From: Shewanella chilikensis
Lineage (GTDB): Bacteria; Pseudomonadota; Gammaproteobacteria; Enterobacterales; Shewanellaceae
NCBI RefSeq assembly: GCF_002836945.1
Contig: NZ_NIJM01000024.1
Location: forward strand, 1-64,000
Reading direction: 5' to 3'
DNA length: 64,000 nt
How positions within the stretch are numbered: the first letter of the stretch is position 1; every line of letters starts with the position of its first letter. Positions 55,365-63,367 of this stretch are shown one piece after another. The position numbers and the translations under genes are program-made. The notes beneath the pieces are model-generated. The model saw only the letters and a program-made list of their open reading frames with translations, was not told the DNA's origin and made no database searches.

Positions 55365-56828
55365 ATGAAAGCGTCACTCCAGCTCAAACTAGGTCAACAG
55401 TTGACCATGACACCTCAGTTGCAGCAGGCCATTCGCCTACTGCAACTGTCGTCCCTTGAGCTGCAGCAGGAAATCCAGGAAGCCTTGGAAGCCAACCCTC
55501 TGTTGGAGATGGCCGAGGACAGCCAGGAGGAACAGATTGACGACAATCACAAGGAAAACGACGCCGGCGAACTGAGCGCCAAGCAGGAAGATGGTTCCAC
55601 AGTAGAAACCTCAGAGGCATTGAACAATGAGTCTATGCCGGATGAATTGCCTATGGATACCACCTGGGATGAAGTCTTTACCGCCGCCAGCGCCTCAGGG
55701 CCAGCCATGGGCCGTGAAGATGATATGCCCTTTCAGGGGGAAACCAGCGAAGGTCTCTATGAACACCTGGAATGGCAGAAGAACCTGACCCCGTTTTCCG
55801 ATACCGACGACGCTATTGCCACCGCCATCATAGATGCCATCGACGAGCAGGGCTATCTGACCCAGAGCACAGAGGAGATCCTCGAAGCCATGGGTAACCC
55901 TGAGATTGAGCTCGATGAAGTCGAAGCGGTACTCAAGCGGATCCAGCACTTCGACCCTGTCGGCATCGCCTCCAGAGATCTGCGCGAATGTCTGCTGATC
56001 CAGTTGCAACAGTTCAACGCCGACACCCCGCATCTGGCCGATGCCCGCTTGTTGATCGACGAGCATCTGGATCTCATCGCTACCCGCGACTTTCGCACCC
56101 TGATGCGCAAGACCAAGCTCAAGGAAGATCAACTGCGTGACGCCATCAACCTTATTCAGAGCCTCAATCCCCGCCCCGGTTTGCTGGTGCAGCCGATGGA
56201 CGAGGAATATGTGATCCCGGATGTCAGCGTCTGGAAGAAGAACGGTCGCTGGGTGGTAGAGCTCAATCCGGACTGTATGCCCAAACTCGGGATCAACCAA
56301 CAGTATGCTGCCATGGCCCGCAGCGCCCGCAGTCAATCAGACAGCCAGTTTATTCGTGGTCATCTTCAGGAAGCCAAATGGTTTATCAAGAGCCTGGAGA
56401 GCCGCAACGACACCCTGCTCAAGGTGGCCAACTGCATAGTGCAGTTCCAGCAGGGATTTTTCGAATATGGTGAAGAGGCCATGAAACCCATGGTACTCAA
56501 CGATATCGCCGAGGCGGTCGAGATGCATGAATCGACCATCTCCAGGGTCACCACTCAAAAGTATATGCATACCCCCAGGGGAATATTTGAATTGAAGTAC
56601 TTCTTCTCCAGCCATGTCGGTACCGAAGATGGCGGAGAATGCTCTTCCACGGCGATCAGGGCTTTTATCAAGAAGCTCGTGGCGGCGGAAAACCAGAAGA
56701 AACCTTTGAGCGACAGCAAAATGGCACAACTTCTGGCAGAACAGGGAATCAACGTTGCAAGACGCACCATAGCCAAGTATCGCGAGGCTATGATGATACC
56801 ACCGTCGAACCAGCGTAAGAGTTTATAA
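55365..56828 (+). CDS. rpoN: RNA polymerase sigma-54 factor
   Basis: Alternative sigma factor of 487 residues that needs an enhancer-binding ATPase. Region I is the Gln/Leu-rich start ([27 protein letters not shown]), an acidic region II follows, and the C-terminal RpoN box [10 protein letters not shown] recognises the -24 element, with ARVT-type helix-turn-helix before it. Full length. It precedes hpf, ptsN, rapZ and ptsO, the classical sigma-54-linked nitrogen-PTS cluster. Confidence 0.96.
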   Translation: MKASLQLKLGQQLTMTPQLQQAIRLLQLSSLELQQEIQEALEANPLLEMAEDSQEEQIDDNHKENDAGELSAKQEDGSTVETSEALNNESMPDELPMDTTWDEVFTAASASGPAMGREDDMPFQGETSEGLYEHLEWQKNLTPFSDTDDAIATAIIDAIDEQGYLTQSTEEILEAMGNPEIELDEVEAVLKRIQHFDPVGIASRDLRECLLIQLQQFNADTPHLADARLLIDEHLDLIATRDFRTLMRKTKLKEDQLRDAINLIQSLNPRPGLLVQPMDEEYVIPDVSVWKKNGRWVVELNPDCMPKLGINQQYAAMARSARSQSDSQFIRGHLQEAKWFIKSLESRNDTLLKVANCIVQFQQGFFEYGEEAMKPMVLNDIAEAVEMHESTISRVTTQKYMHTPRGIFELKYFFSSHVGTEDGGECSSTAIRAFIKKLVAAENQKKPLSDSKMAQLLAEQGINVARRTIAKYREAMMIPPSNQRKSL

Positions 56829-56859
56829 ATCCACAGTTGGAAATTGGAGGAATCTTTCT

Positions 56860-57147
56860 ATGCAAATCAACCTGACAGGACATCATATCGAGATCACCGA
56901 CTCACTGCGTGACTATGTGGAAAGTAAGTTTTCGAAACTTGAACGCCATTTCGAACAGATCAATAATGTGCACGTTGTGCTCAATGTACAAAAACTGCAA
57001 CAGATTGCCGAAGCCAAGATCAACCTCACAGGCGGCGAAGTCTATGCAACTTCTGAACATGCCGACATGTATGCCGCCATCGACGTTCTGATTGATAAAT
57101 TGGATCGTCAGGTCATTAAACACAAAGAAAAGCTGACAAAACACTAA
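56860..57147 (+). CDS. hpf: ribosome hibernation promoting factor HPF
   Basis: Short-form HPF of 95 residues. It has the beta-alpha fold with NLTGHHIEITDSLRDYVESKFSKLERHF and a basic surface that places it in the 30S decoding channel, where it supports 100S ribosome dimers in stationary phase. GGAGGAATCTTTCT precedes the ATG. It is 31 bases after rpoN and two bases before ptsN. Confidence 0.95.
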   Translation: MQINLTGHHIEITDSLRDYVESKFSKLERHFEQINNVHVVLNVQKLQQIAEAKINLTGGEVYATSEHADMYAAIDVLIDKLDRQVIKHKEKLTKH

Positions 57148-57149
57148 CG

Positions 57150-57593
57150 ATGGAACTGAGTACCATCCTGCGGCCGGAGTGCACTACCTGTGCCACTCCG
57201 GGCAGTAAGAAAAAGGTACTGGAGCTAATTAGCGATCTCGCCAGCGCCCAGTACCCCACCCTTTCCTCTCAAGCGATTTTTGAAAGCCTTTTGGCCCGCG
57301 AAAAGATGGGGAGCACAGGTATAGGTAATGGTATTGCGATTCCGCATGGCCGGCTGCCTGATATCACAGAGCCGATTGCCGTGCTGGTCAAATGCGAAGA
57401 GCCTATCGCCTTCGATGCCATAGACAACCAACCGGTGGACATACTATTCGCTCTTCTGGTGCCCGCAGATCAATGCCAGCAACATCTGAGTACCCTGTCT
57501 GCCATGGCTGAAAAGCTCAGCGATAAGGCAATACTCAAGCAGTTGCGTAAATCCCGCGATGAAACAGAACTCTATCAGGTGATCACAGGATGA
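57150..57593 (+). CDS. ptsN: nitrogen-PTS EIIA component PtsN
   Basis: EIIA-Ntr protein of 147 residues. The phosphoacceptor His66 lies in GIAIPHGRL. It relays phosphate from NPr and regulates potassium and nitrogen-related processes without transporting sugar. It overlaps rapZ by four bases (ATGA). Length agrees with the family. Confidence 0.95.
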   Translation: MELSTILRPECTTCATPGSKKKVLELISDLASAQYPTLSSQAIFESLLAREKMGSTGIGNGIAIPHGRLPDITEPIAVLVKCEEPIAFDAIDNQPVDILFALLVPADQCQQHLSTLSAMAEKLSDKAILKQLRKSRDETELYQVITG

Positions 57594-58444
57594 AACTCGC
57601 GATAGTCTCAGGCCGCTCCGGTTCCGGAAAATCCGTTGCCCTCAGGGTACTCGAAGACCTGGGTTACTACTGTGTGGATAATCTGCCCCTGCCCATGATA
57701 GGCAGCCTGCTGGAAAACCTCCGCGGCAGCAATGATCTGGTCGCCATCAGCATAGATGTGCGCAACATGCCGGATCAGGAAAAGGTGCTGGAAAAACAGT
57801 TGGCGGCGCTGCCGGAAAACACCCAACTGACCAGCTTCTTCCTCAACGCCTCCGATAAAGTACTCCTAAAACGCTACAGCGAAACCCGCAGACTACACCC
57901 TCTATCCAAAAGCACTGTCTCGCTGCAGGATGCCATCAAGCACGAAGGTAAACTGCTGGAGCCCATGTCGAAACTGGTGGATCACTACATAGATACTTCG
58001 GCACTGAATATCTATGAACTCAGTGACAAAGTGCGAGAAATTCTGCTGGGCAGCGTCGACAAAGAGTTGGTGATCAACTTCGAATCATTCGGCTTCAAGC
58101 ACGGCATGCCCCAGGAAGCCGACTTCATGTTTGATGTGCGCTTTCTGCCCAACCCCCACTGGGAACCGGCGCTCAGGCCGCTGACCGGGCTGGATGAACC
58201 GGTGCAGGAATTCCTTATCCGTCAGCCATTGGTGAACAAGTTTATCTGGCAGATAGAAAATCTGCTGGAAACCTGGCTACCACACCTTGAGCGCAACAAC
58301 CGCAGCTACCTCACCATAGCCATAGGCTGCACCGGCGGCCAGCATAGATCTGTCTATGTCGCCGACCAGCTGGCCAAGCGTTTTGGCAACAGCAAACACA
58401 AGGTACAGGCCCGTCATAGAGAGCTGGGCAATGGCAAAGGTTGA
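57590..58444 (+). CDS. rapZ: RNase adapter protein RapZ
   Basis: P-loop protein of 284 residues. Walker A GRSGSGKS is at residues 8-15; the C-terminal domain retains [19 protein letters not shown]. In enteric bacteria RapZ presents the sRNA GlmZ to RNase E and so sets glucosamine-6-phosphate synthase levels. Whether GlmYZ exists here is not visible. It overlaps ptsO by 14 bases. Confidence 0.94.
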   Translation: MKLAIVSGRSGSGKSVALRVLEDLGYYCVDNLPLPMIGSLLENLRGSNDLVAISIDVRNMPDQEKVLEKQLAALPENTQLTSFFLNASDKVLLKRYSETRRLHPLSKSTVSLQDAIKHEGKLLEPMSKLVDHYIDTSALNIYELSDKVREILLGSVDKELVINFESFGFKHGMPQEADFMFDVRFLPNPHWEPALRPLTGLDEPVQEFLIRQPLVNKFIWQIENLLETWLPHLERNNRSYLTIAIGCTGGQHRSVYVADQLAKRFGNSKHKVQARHRELGNGKG

Positions 58445-58706
58445 ACGGGAAGTCACCATAGTCAATAAACTGGGCCTGCATGCCCGCGCCGCCACTAAGC
58501 TGGCGGTGCTGGCCAGCGAGTTCGAAGCCGATATCACTCTGATCCAAGGCGAGAAAAAGGCCTCGGCCGCCAGCGTGCTTGGGCTCTTGATGCTGGAAAC
58601 CGGTCAAGGCAAAACCATACGCCTTATTGCCGAAGGCCCGGATGCCGAACCGGCGATGGATGCCATCTGCGCCCTGATCAACGCCCGTTTCGACGAAGCC
58701 AGCTAA
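58431..58706 (+). CDS. ptsO: phosphocarrier protein NPr
   Basis: HPr-like carrier of 91 residues that passes phosphate from EI-Ntr to PtsN. The active His17 is in [13 protein letters not shown], and the conserved serine region [14 protein letters not shown] is present. The start at ATG 58431 lies inside rapZ; an earlier in-frame ATG at 58356 is too far upstream for the family. It ends the nitrogen-PTS set. Confidence 0.93.
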   Translation: MAKVEREVTIVNKLGLHARAATKLAVLASEFEADITLIQGEKKASAASVLGLLMLETGQGKTIRLIAEGPDAEPAMDAICALINARFDEAS

Positions 58707-58789
58707 AGCCTTAGCGCTGCACTCTTTGTTTCTATAACTCCCCTGTCTTGAGGTAACATATCCTCGCTTTGCATCACAGGGGGAACTGC

Positions 58790-60154
58790 ATGCCAATAGA
58801 AGCGCTCGACCAAGAGCTGACAGAACAACGTCTTACTCAACTAAACCAAGCTCTTGGCAGTGGTATGTTCGTGCATGTGCGCGACATGCTGCAGCGAATG
58901 ACGGCTTCGGATATCGCCTTTATTCTCGAATCTTCACCGCCACGTACCCGTCAGGTACTCTGGCAACTGGTGGATCAGGAACAGAGCGGTGAGATCCTCG
59001 AAGAGCTGGGTGAAGATATGAAAGACCAGCTGATCAGCCTGATGAGTCCTGAGCGTTTGGCACGAGCGACCGCGGGTATGGATACCGATGATCTGGCCTA
59101 CGTGCTGCGAAGCCTGCCGGATACACTCTACAAACAGGTACTGCACTCCATGAGTGCCCAAGACAGGGCCAGGGTCGAACAGGCGCTCTCCTATCCGGAA
59201 GACAGCGCCGGTAGTCTGATGAATACAGATACCGTGACCCTGAGGCCGGACGTCAACGTCGATGTGGTGCTGCGTTATCTGCGCCAAAGGGGCGAGCTGC
59301 CCGAAGCCACTGATACCCTCTATGTGGTGGACAGGCGCGATATTTTGCTCGGTGGCGTTAAGCTCTCCACCCTACTGACCTGTAACCCCACCGCCGGGAT
59401 CCGCAGCATAATGGATCCCGAGCTTGAGAGCATTCCCGTCACCATGCCGGACAATGAAGTGGCCCAGCTGTTTGAGCGTCACGACTGGGTTTCGGCGCCA
59501 GTGGTCGACAGTGAAGGCCATCTGCTTGGGCGGATCACCATTGATGATGTGGTGGACGTTATCCGAGAAGACGCCGAACACTCCATGATGGGTATGGCGG
59601 GGATGGACGATGATGAAGACACCTTCGGCCCTGTGTTCAAGAGTGCCTTTCGCCGCTCTTTGTGGCTGACCTTCAACCTGTTTGCCGCCTTGTTGGCCGC
59701 CTCGGTCAGCAATATGTTTGAAGGCACGTTGGAAAAATTTGCCACCATAGCGATTCTGATGACCATAGTGCCCAGCATGGGCGGCGTTGCCGGTAACCAG
59801 ACTCTGGCGCTGGTGATCCGCGGTATCGCCCTCGGCCACATAGGTCAGAGCAACTCCCGCTGGCTTATCGGCAAGGAGTTGGCCATCGGCTTTCTCAATG
59901 GCCTGTTGTGGTCGGCGCTGGTATTCACTGCCGTGTGGATCTGGAAAGGCGATCTGGCACTCGGCGCCCTTATTGGCGGTGCCATGTTAATCAATATGAC
60001 GGTAGCCGGTCTCGCCGGAGCCAGCATCCCTTTAATACTGAAAAAGCTCAATGTGGATCCTGCATTGGCCGGTGGCATGGTGCTGACCACAGTGACAGAT
60101 GTAATAGGCCTGTTCGCCTTCCTGGGGTTGGCGACTCTAGTATTAATGGGCTGA
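58790..60154 (+). CDS. mgtE: MgtE-type magnesium channel/transporter (second copy)
   Basis: Magnesium channel of 454 residues from ATG 58790, preceded by CAGGGGGA. N domain (about 1-130), two CBS domains (about 140-265, with DSAGSLMNTDTVTL and LLGRITIDDVVD), and five membrane helices (about 285-450) with the pore motif PSMGGVAGNQTLALVIRGIALG. The linkage to ptsO is common in related genera. It differs from the first copy in sequence and has no long structured leader. The 3' end carries a tandem duplication (60140-60181). Confidence 0.93.
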   Translation: MPIEALDQELTEQRLTQLNQALGSGMFVHVRDMLQRMTASDIAFILESSPPRTRQVLWQLVDQEQSGEILEELGEDMKDQLISLMSPERLARATAGMDTDDLAYVLRSLPDTLYKQVLHSMSAQDRARVEQALSYPEDSAGSLMNTDTVTLRPDVNVDVVLRYLRQRGELPEATDTLYVVDRRDILLGGVKLSTLLTCNPTAGIRSIMDPELESIPVTMPDNEVAQLFERHDWVSAPVVDSEGHLLGRITIDDVVDVIREDAEHSMMGMAGMDDDEDTFGPVFKSAFRRSLWLTFNLFAALLAASVSNMFEGTLEKFATIAILMTIVPSMGGVAGNQTLALVIRGIALGHIGQSNSRWLIGKELAIGFLNGLLWSALVFTAVWIWKGDLALGALIGGAMLINMTVAGLAGASIPLILKKLNVDPALAGGMVLTTVTDVIGLFAFLGLATLVLMG

Positions 60155-60181
60155 GGCTCAGGTATTAATGGGCTGAGGCTC
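60140..60181 (+). repeat. tandem 22-base duplication over the mgtE stop codon
   Basis: GTATTAATGGGCTGAGGCTC occurs at 60140-60159 and again at 60162-60181, period 22. The first copy includes the last codons and TGA stop of the second mgtE; the second copy is downstream non-coding. Confidence 0.9.
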
Positions 60182-60273
60182 TGGTTTTAGTGAGCAAAAG
60201 TCTGCTTTTGAGGGTAGAAGAACGGGGGCCGAGAGCATCAAGCTCTGACCTTGATGAATAGAATAAATAACAG

Positions 60274-60293
60274 AGGGCGACCAAGCTCGCCCT
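60274..60293 (-). terminator. hairpin past the hypothetical gene at 60315
   Basis: A 7-bp stem (60274-60280 with 60287-60293) is followed on the minus strand by a T-rich tract. It lies 22 bases past the stop of the leftward hypothetical gene. Confidence 0.5.
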
Positions 60294-60314
60294 TGGGCTG
60301 TGAAAGAAAGCGAG

Positions 60315-60698
60315 TCAGTCTTTAAGCCAATACACCTTGGGTTCATCCTGCTCACAGAAGACGGAGACACACTCGCCACGGCTCACCAACAGAAATTCCT
60401 GCAACTTGAGGTTGGCGCTGGCCATAAAGCCGCTGCGCTTGGCCTCCTGGCGGTACCAGCCGCCGTTGGAGATCTGAAATAACCAGCCATTGGAGAGGCT
60501 GCATTCGGTCCAGAACTCCATCAGATCGCCCTCATCCAACATTCGAAAGCCAACCACAGAGTCAAAATGAACCTGCGCCCTGCAGCCTTCGACACTTACC
60601 TCGATATCCAAGCCCTGACTGTCATAGCAAAGGCGAATAAACCTCACCTCATCACCGAGATAATCTGTCGCTATCGGTAAGCCTTTGGTTTCGAGCAT
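60315..60698 (-). CDS. hypothetical cytoplasmic protein
   Basis: Unrecognised soluble protein of 127 residues without signal peptide or membrane segment. It has many aromatic and acidic residues (FWTECSLSNGWLFQISNGGWY) and a mixed alpha/beta composition that I cannot assign. It starts at ATG 60698 and stands alone between the second mgtE and the ModA-like gene. The size is consistent with a small regulatory or immunity-type protein, but nothing in the neighbourhood supports either reading. Confidence 0.65.
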   Translation of the reverse strand: MLETKGLPIATDYLGDEVRFIRLCYDSQGLDIEVSVEGCRAQVHFDSVVGFRMLDEGDLMEFWTECSLSNGWLFQISNGGWYRQEAKRSGFMASANLKLQEFLLVSRGECVSVFCEQDEPKVYWLKD

Positions 60699-60793
60699 GC
60701 TCCCCCCTGGTAAGGATATAATGCCTTACTTTAGAAGGATAATAATTGCCGGTGCAAGCTGATTTGGCCAAAAAGTAGCTATATACCCATAAA

Positions 60794-60833
60794 GAGAGTG
60801 TGCTTCAGTTCCGGGGAACTGAAGCACACTCTC
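60794..60833 (-). terminator. 19-bp perfect inverted repeat downstream of the ModA-like gene
   Basis: Two 19-base arms (60794-60812 and 60815-60833) separated by GG form a perfect palindrome. It lies 22 bases past the stop of the leftward ModA-like gene and is followed in that direction by TTTATGGG, so it could be a strong terminator. The T-run is short. Confidence 0.6.
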
Positions 60834-60855
60834 CAAATATTTTCAGTTATAGCGC

Positions 60856-61647
60856 TTAAGGTTTAAGCGGCGCTTCAAAGCCGTAAGAGGCCAGAATGGA
60901 TTGCCCCTTGGGAGAAAGAATATACATGGCCAGCGGCCAAGCGGCAGGGTCGGCCTTATCCAGCACCAGCATGCCATAGTTGGCACCTACTGCCAGCGAC
61001 TCAGGCAACGCCACTATCTTGAGATCAGGCACTTCTTTCTTGGCCAATACGGCATTGGTGCAATAAGTTAAAAATACATCCGCCTGTTTATTGGCCATCA
61101 CCCAGCCATAGGGGTTTTTGCCTTTAGGGGGTTTGGCACTGTCGGCACCACCGGTCAGCTTGAGCGCCTTGGCCGCCAATTTGGCCTGGCTACCGGGCTT
61201 GATAACTTCGGCGCGGTCAAACACCTTGAAAGCATAGTCACCGGCAGGGTCGGCCTTGGGAGTGGAGGTGCCCAGCTTGATTTTGCTGTCCAGCAGAGTA
61301 TCCAGCATGTTTTCTGTCGTCAGCGGGACATTATCTTGCGCCAAGGCGCACAGGCGGTTACGGGCAAACATCACCACAGGCGCGCCCTTGCCTTCCTGCA
61401 TCAGCTTCTGTGGGTGCTTCATATTGGCCGAAGCAAACAAGTCGACCTTCTCGCCCTCTTCAATTCGGCCTCTGAGCAAGCCTGAAGGGGCAAACTGGGC
61501 ATTGACCTTAACGCCGCCATCGGCCTGATAACTGGCGATAACATCCGTCATGGCGGTCTTCAAACTTCCCGCAGCCCTGAACTCAAGATCCGCCGCCTGA
61601 GAGAAGGCGGGCAGTAACAGGGCGAGTAAGCAGACACTCTTTTTCAT
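60856..61647 (-). CDS. orphan molybdate-type (ModA-like) periplasmic binding protein
   Basis: Secreted substrate-binding protein of 263 residues. The signal peptide is about 1-18 (LLLPAFSQA). The opening AAGSLKTAMTDVIASYQ and the VDLFASANMKHP motif are those of ModA-type oxyanion-binding proteins. No ModB permease or ModC ATPase is next to it, so it is either an orphan or works with a transporter elsewhere. Oxyanion specificity (molybdate, tungstate or another) cannot be told. Confidence 0.8.
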   Translation of the reverse strand: MKKSVCLLALLLPAFSQAADLEFRAAGSLKTAMTDVIASYQADGGVKVNAQFAPSGLLRGRIEEGEKVDLFASANMKHPQKLMQEGKGAPVVMFARNRLCALAQDNVPLTTENMLDTLLDSKIKLGTSTPKADPAGDYAFKVFDRAEVIKPGSQAKLAAKALKLTGGADSAKPPKGKNPYGWVMANKQADVFLTYCTNAVLAKKEVPDLKIVALPESLAVGANYGMLVLDKADPAAWPLAMYILSPKGQSILASYGFEAPLKP

Positions 61648-61800
61648 TTATTTTTCTCCGGTGTATAAGATACAGATGCCGCTAAACTCAACCAAACCGC
61701 ATCACAAATCAACGCACCACGGCAAAACTTGTCATAAATTCCCCTCAAGATCACGCCATCTGACAGGGAAAACCGGAGAAAGGGACAATTTGACCCAATA

Positions 61801-61827
61801 AAAAGGGCCGCCGCAGCGACCCTTAAA
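61801..61827 (-). terminator. terminator of the OmpA-family lipoprotein gene
   Basis: A 9-bp stem with one G-T pair (AAGGGTCGC with GCGGCCCTT on the minus strand) is followed by TTTATT. It lies about 10 bases past the stop at 61837. Confidence 0.7.
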
Positions 61828-61836
61828 CTTAAAATC

Positions 61837-62499
61837 TTAGCCGAGAGGACTAAGAATAATCTCTACCCGACGGTTCTGTGCCCGCCCCTGAGGGGTGGCA
61901 TTTGAGGCGATTGGGCTGGCCTCACCTCGGCCTTGGGTCAATACTCGCTGTCCGGATACACCTTTACGGATCAAGTAATTACCTACTTCGCTGGCACGAA
62001 CCTGTGACAATCTCAGGTTGTAGGACTCAGAGCCGCTACTGTCGGTATAACCCACCACATTCAGTTGAGTCTTGTCATATTCCTTGGCCACCAGCACTAC
62101 GCTGTCCAATACCCGCATGGCGCCGCTACTGAGATCTGTCTTGTCGACCTGGAAAGTCACTTCATTGGGCATATTGAGCACTATGGTATCGCCCACCCGG
62201 GTTACGCTGACGCCGGTTGAAGCCAGTTGCTGACGCAATTTGGTTTCCTGTACATCCATGTAATAGCCGATACCACCGCCTACGGCAGCGCCGGATGCTG
62301 CCCCGATCAGGGCGCCCTTGCCCCTGTCGCTCTTACTGGAAGAGGCCACACCTATGGCCGCGCCGGCTACGGCACCGATCAGTGCTCCGTTGGTCGCCTT
62401 GGCAGTCTGTTGTTCATTGGTATAAGGATTCACTGTGGTACAGCCAGTTGCCAGCAATGCCAGCAACAGAGGAGCTGTCAGAAAAGCGCGCTTTTTCAT
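61837..62499 (-). CDS. yiaD: YiaD-like OmpA-domain lipoprotein
   Basis: Outer-membrane lipoprotein of 220 residues. A signal peptide ends in LLATGC, a lipobox with Cys20. Glycine-zipper-like segments (GALIGAVAGAAIGVASS, GALIGAASGAAVGGGIGYY) follow at about 38-80. The C-terminal OmpA-like domain has NVVGYTDSSGSESYNLRLSQVRA and NRRVEIILSP and anchors to peptidoglycan. This order matches YiaD/Pal-type proteins. The 360 bases upstream (62500-62859) hold no gene I can support. Confidence 0.85.
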   Translation of the reverse strand: MKKRAFLTAPLLLALLATGCTTVNPYTNEQQTAKATNGALIGAVAGAAIGVASSSKSDRGKGALIGAASGAAVGGGIGYYMDVQETKLRQQLASTGVSVTRVGDTIVLNMPNEVTFQVDKTDLSSGAMRVLDSVVLVAKEYDKTQLNVVGYTDSSGSESYNLRLSQVRASEVGNYLIRKGVSGQRVLTQGRGEASPIASNATPQGRAQNRRVEIILSPLG

Positions 62500-62859
62500 G
62501 TTATTTTTCCTTCGTCTGCTTGTTCCAACCTAAGCGGAACCTATCTGGCGCCAAAGTATATAGCAGCGCTTCAAGCAGACAATCCCCCGGAGGTCATAGA
62601 GGTGGCAAATCCGCACGGCATTCAGCATAGATTCAGTCAAATCCGACTTTTCCATCCCGGATTGTCAACCAAGTGTCATGGCGTTGACATCAAGTAAAAC
62701 CCCAAAATAGAGCAGACTGCACTCTATTGGGTAGCGCCCGGCAGGCTCTATCGACAAGGAAATGAGTTAATTCACTTTTATATCAATGCATTAAAGTAAA
62801 TATAAAAACTGGCATGTTTCTTACATACCTATAAAGCAGTATTCCACTGTTCAGGAGTC

Positions 62860-62964
62860 ATGATGAAAACACTGATGAAAATACGCGACAGTTGGCATTC
62901 GCTCTGGCATTCACTCTGGCATTGCCTCAAGCACTTGGGCTACAGCCAATGGGATGTGGAATAA
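62860..62964 (+). CDS. 34-residue Trp/His-rich microprotein
   Basis: A short frame starts at ATG 62860 (or ATG 62863) directly after CAGGAGTC, a good ribosome-binding sequence, and stops with TAA at 62962-62964. The middle is a WHSLWHSLWHC repeat, giving a short amphipathic Trp/His-rich helix, and the protein begins MMKTLMKIRDS. It lies 54 bases ahead of the HTH protein gene on the same strand and may be cotranscribed. The repeated WHSL unit is unlikely to arise by chance in a non-coding stretch, but I recognise no family. A TATAAA at 62830-62835 may serve as -10. Confidence 0.5.
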   Translation: MMKTLMKIRDSWHSLWHSLWHCLKHLGYSQWDVE

Positions 62965-63018
62965 CAGAGGTGGAATCACAGCTCTGGAAAACCATTCTTG
63001 GAGCATCAAGGAGGCAGT

Positions 63019-63252
63019 ATGGAAATTAACGAGCAGAAGCTGCGACAGCAAGCCATTAAGGAAGTGACTCAAAACGGCAGGCTCATGTTTGACGTTGCCC
63101 GTCAGCATGGGATCTCCACCAAACTGGTTTATCAATGGCTGGCGCAGGATGAAGCGGCAGGCAGACCCAGACAATCCCGGCTGATGGGGGAACTGCAGCA
63201 ACTGCAGCAGCGCATTCGTCAGTTGAGCCAGGAGTTCAGCTTAATCCGTTAA
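63019..63252 (+). CDS. small helix-turn-helix protein (transposase-like HTH)
   Basis: Protein of 77 residues with GGAGGCAGT directly before ATG 63019. The N-terminal part (QKLRQQAIKEVTQNGRLMFDVARQHGISTKLVYQWLAQDE) is the helix-turn-helix found in IS3-type OrfA transposase subunits and in some small regulators; residues about 52-76 form a Gln-rich coiled coil (GELQQLQQRIRQLSQ). No OrfB integrase follows, so it is a stand-alone DNA-binding protein or an IS remnant. It follows the microprotein gene. Confidence 0.65.
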   Translation: MEINEQKLRQQAIKEVTQNGRLMFDVARQHGISTKLVYQWLAQDEAAGRPRQSRLMGELQQLQQRIRQLSQEFSLIR

Positions 63253-63258
63253 AGTTTC

Positions 63259-63355
63259 GACAGGAGCGAACCTGACACACAGTTATCGCCCCCAACGATA
63301 AAAAATGTACATATAACAATGATAAAGCGCTACATTTTTTAGGTTCGTTCCTGTC
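63259..63355. repeat. long imperfect inverted repeat after the HTH gene
   Basis: A 15-base outer arm (63259-63273 with 63341-63355, one G-T mismatch) encloses a second, 11-bp arm (63299-63309 with 63331-63341). The right arm is continuous while the left has a 25-base insertion. It separates the HTH gene from the convergent peroxidase gene and may be a terminator for both or a small mobile-element end. Confidence 0.7.
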
Positions 63356-63367
63356 ATTTTATTACCG

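Noticed and set aside
62800-62830. Sigma-54 promoter upstream of the microprotein (TGGCATG-N4-TTACA)
   Set aside because: The -24 GG is present but the -12 element reads AC in place of the essential GC.
63019-63252. Complete IS3-family element
   Set aside because: No OrfB integrase, no frameshift window and no flanking target duplication were found; only an OrfA-like HTH protein is present.
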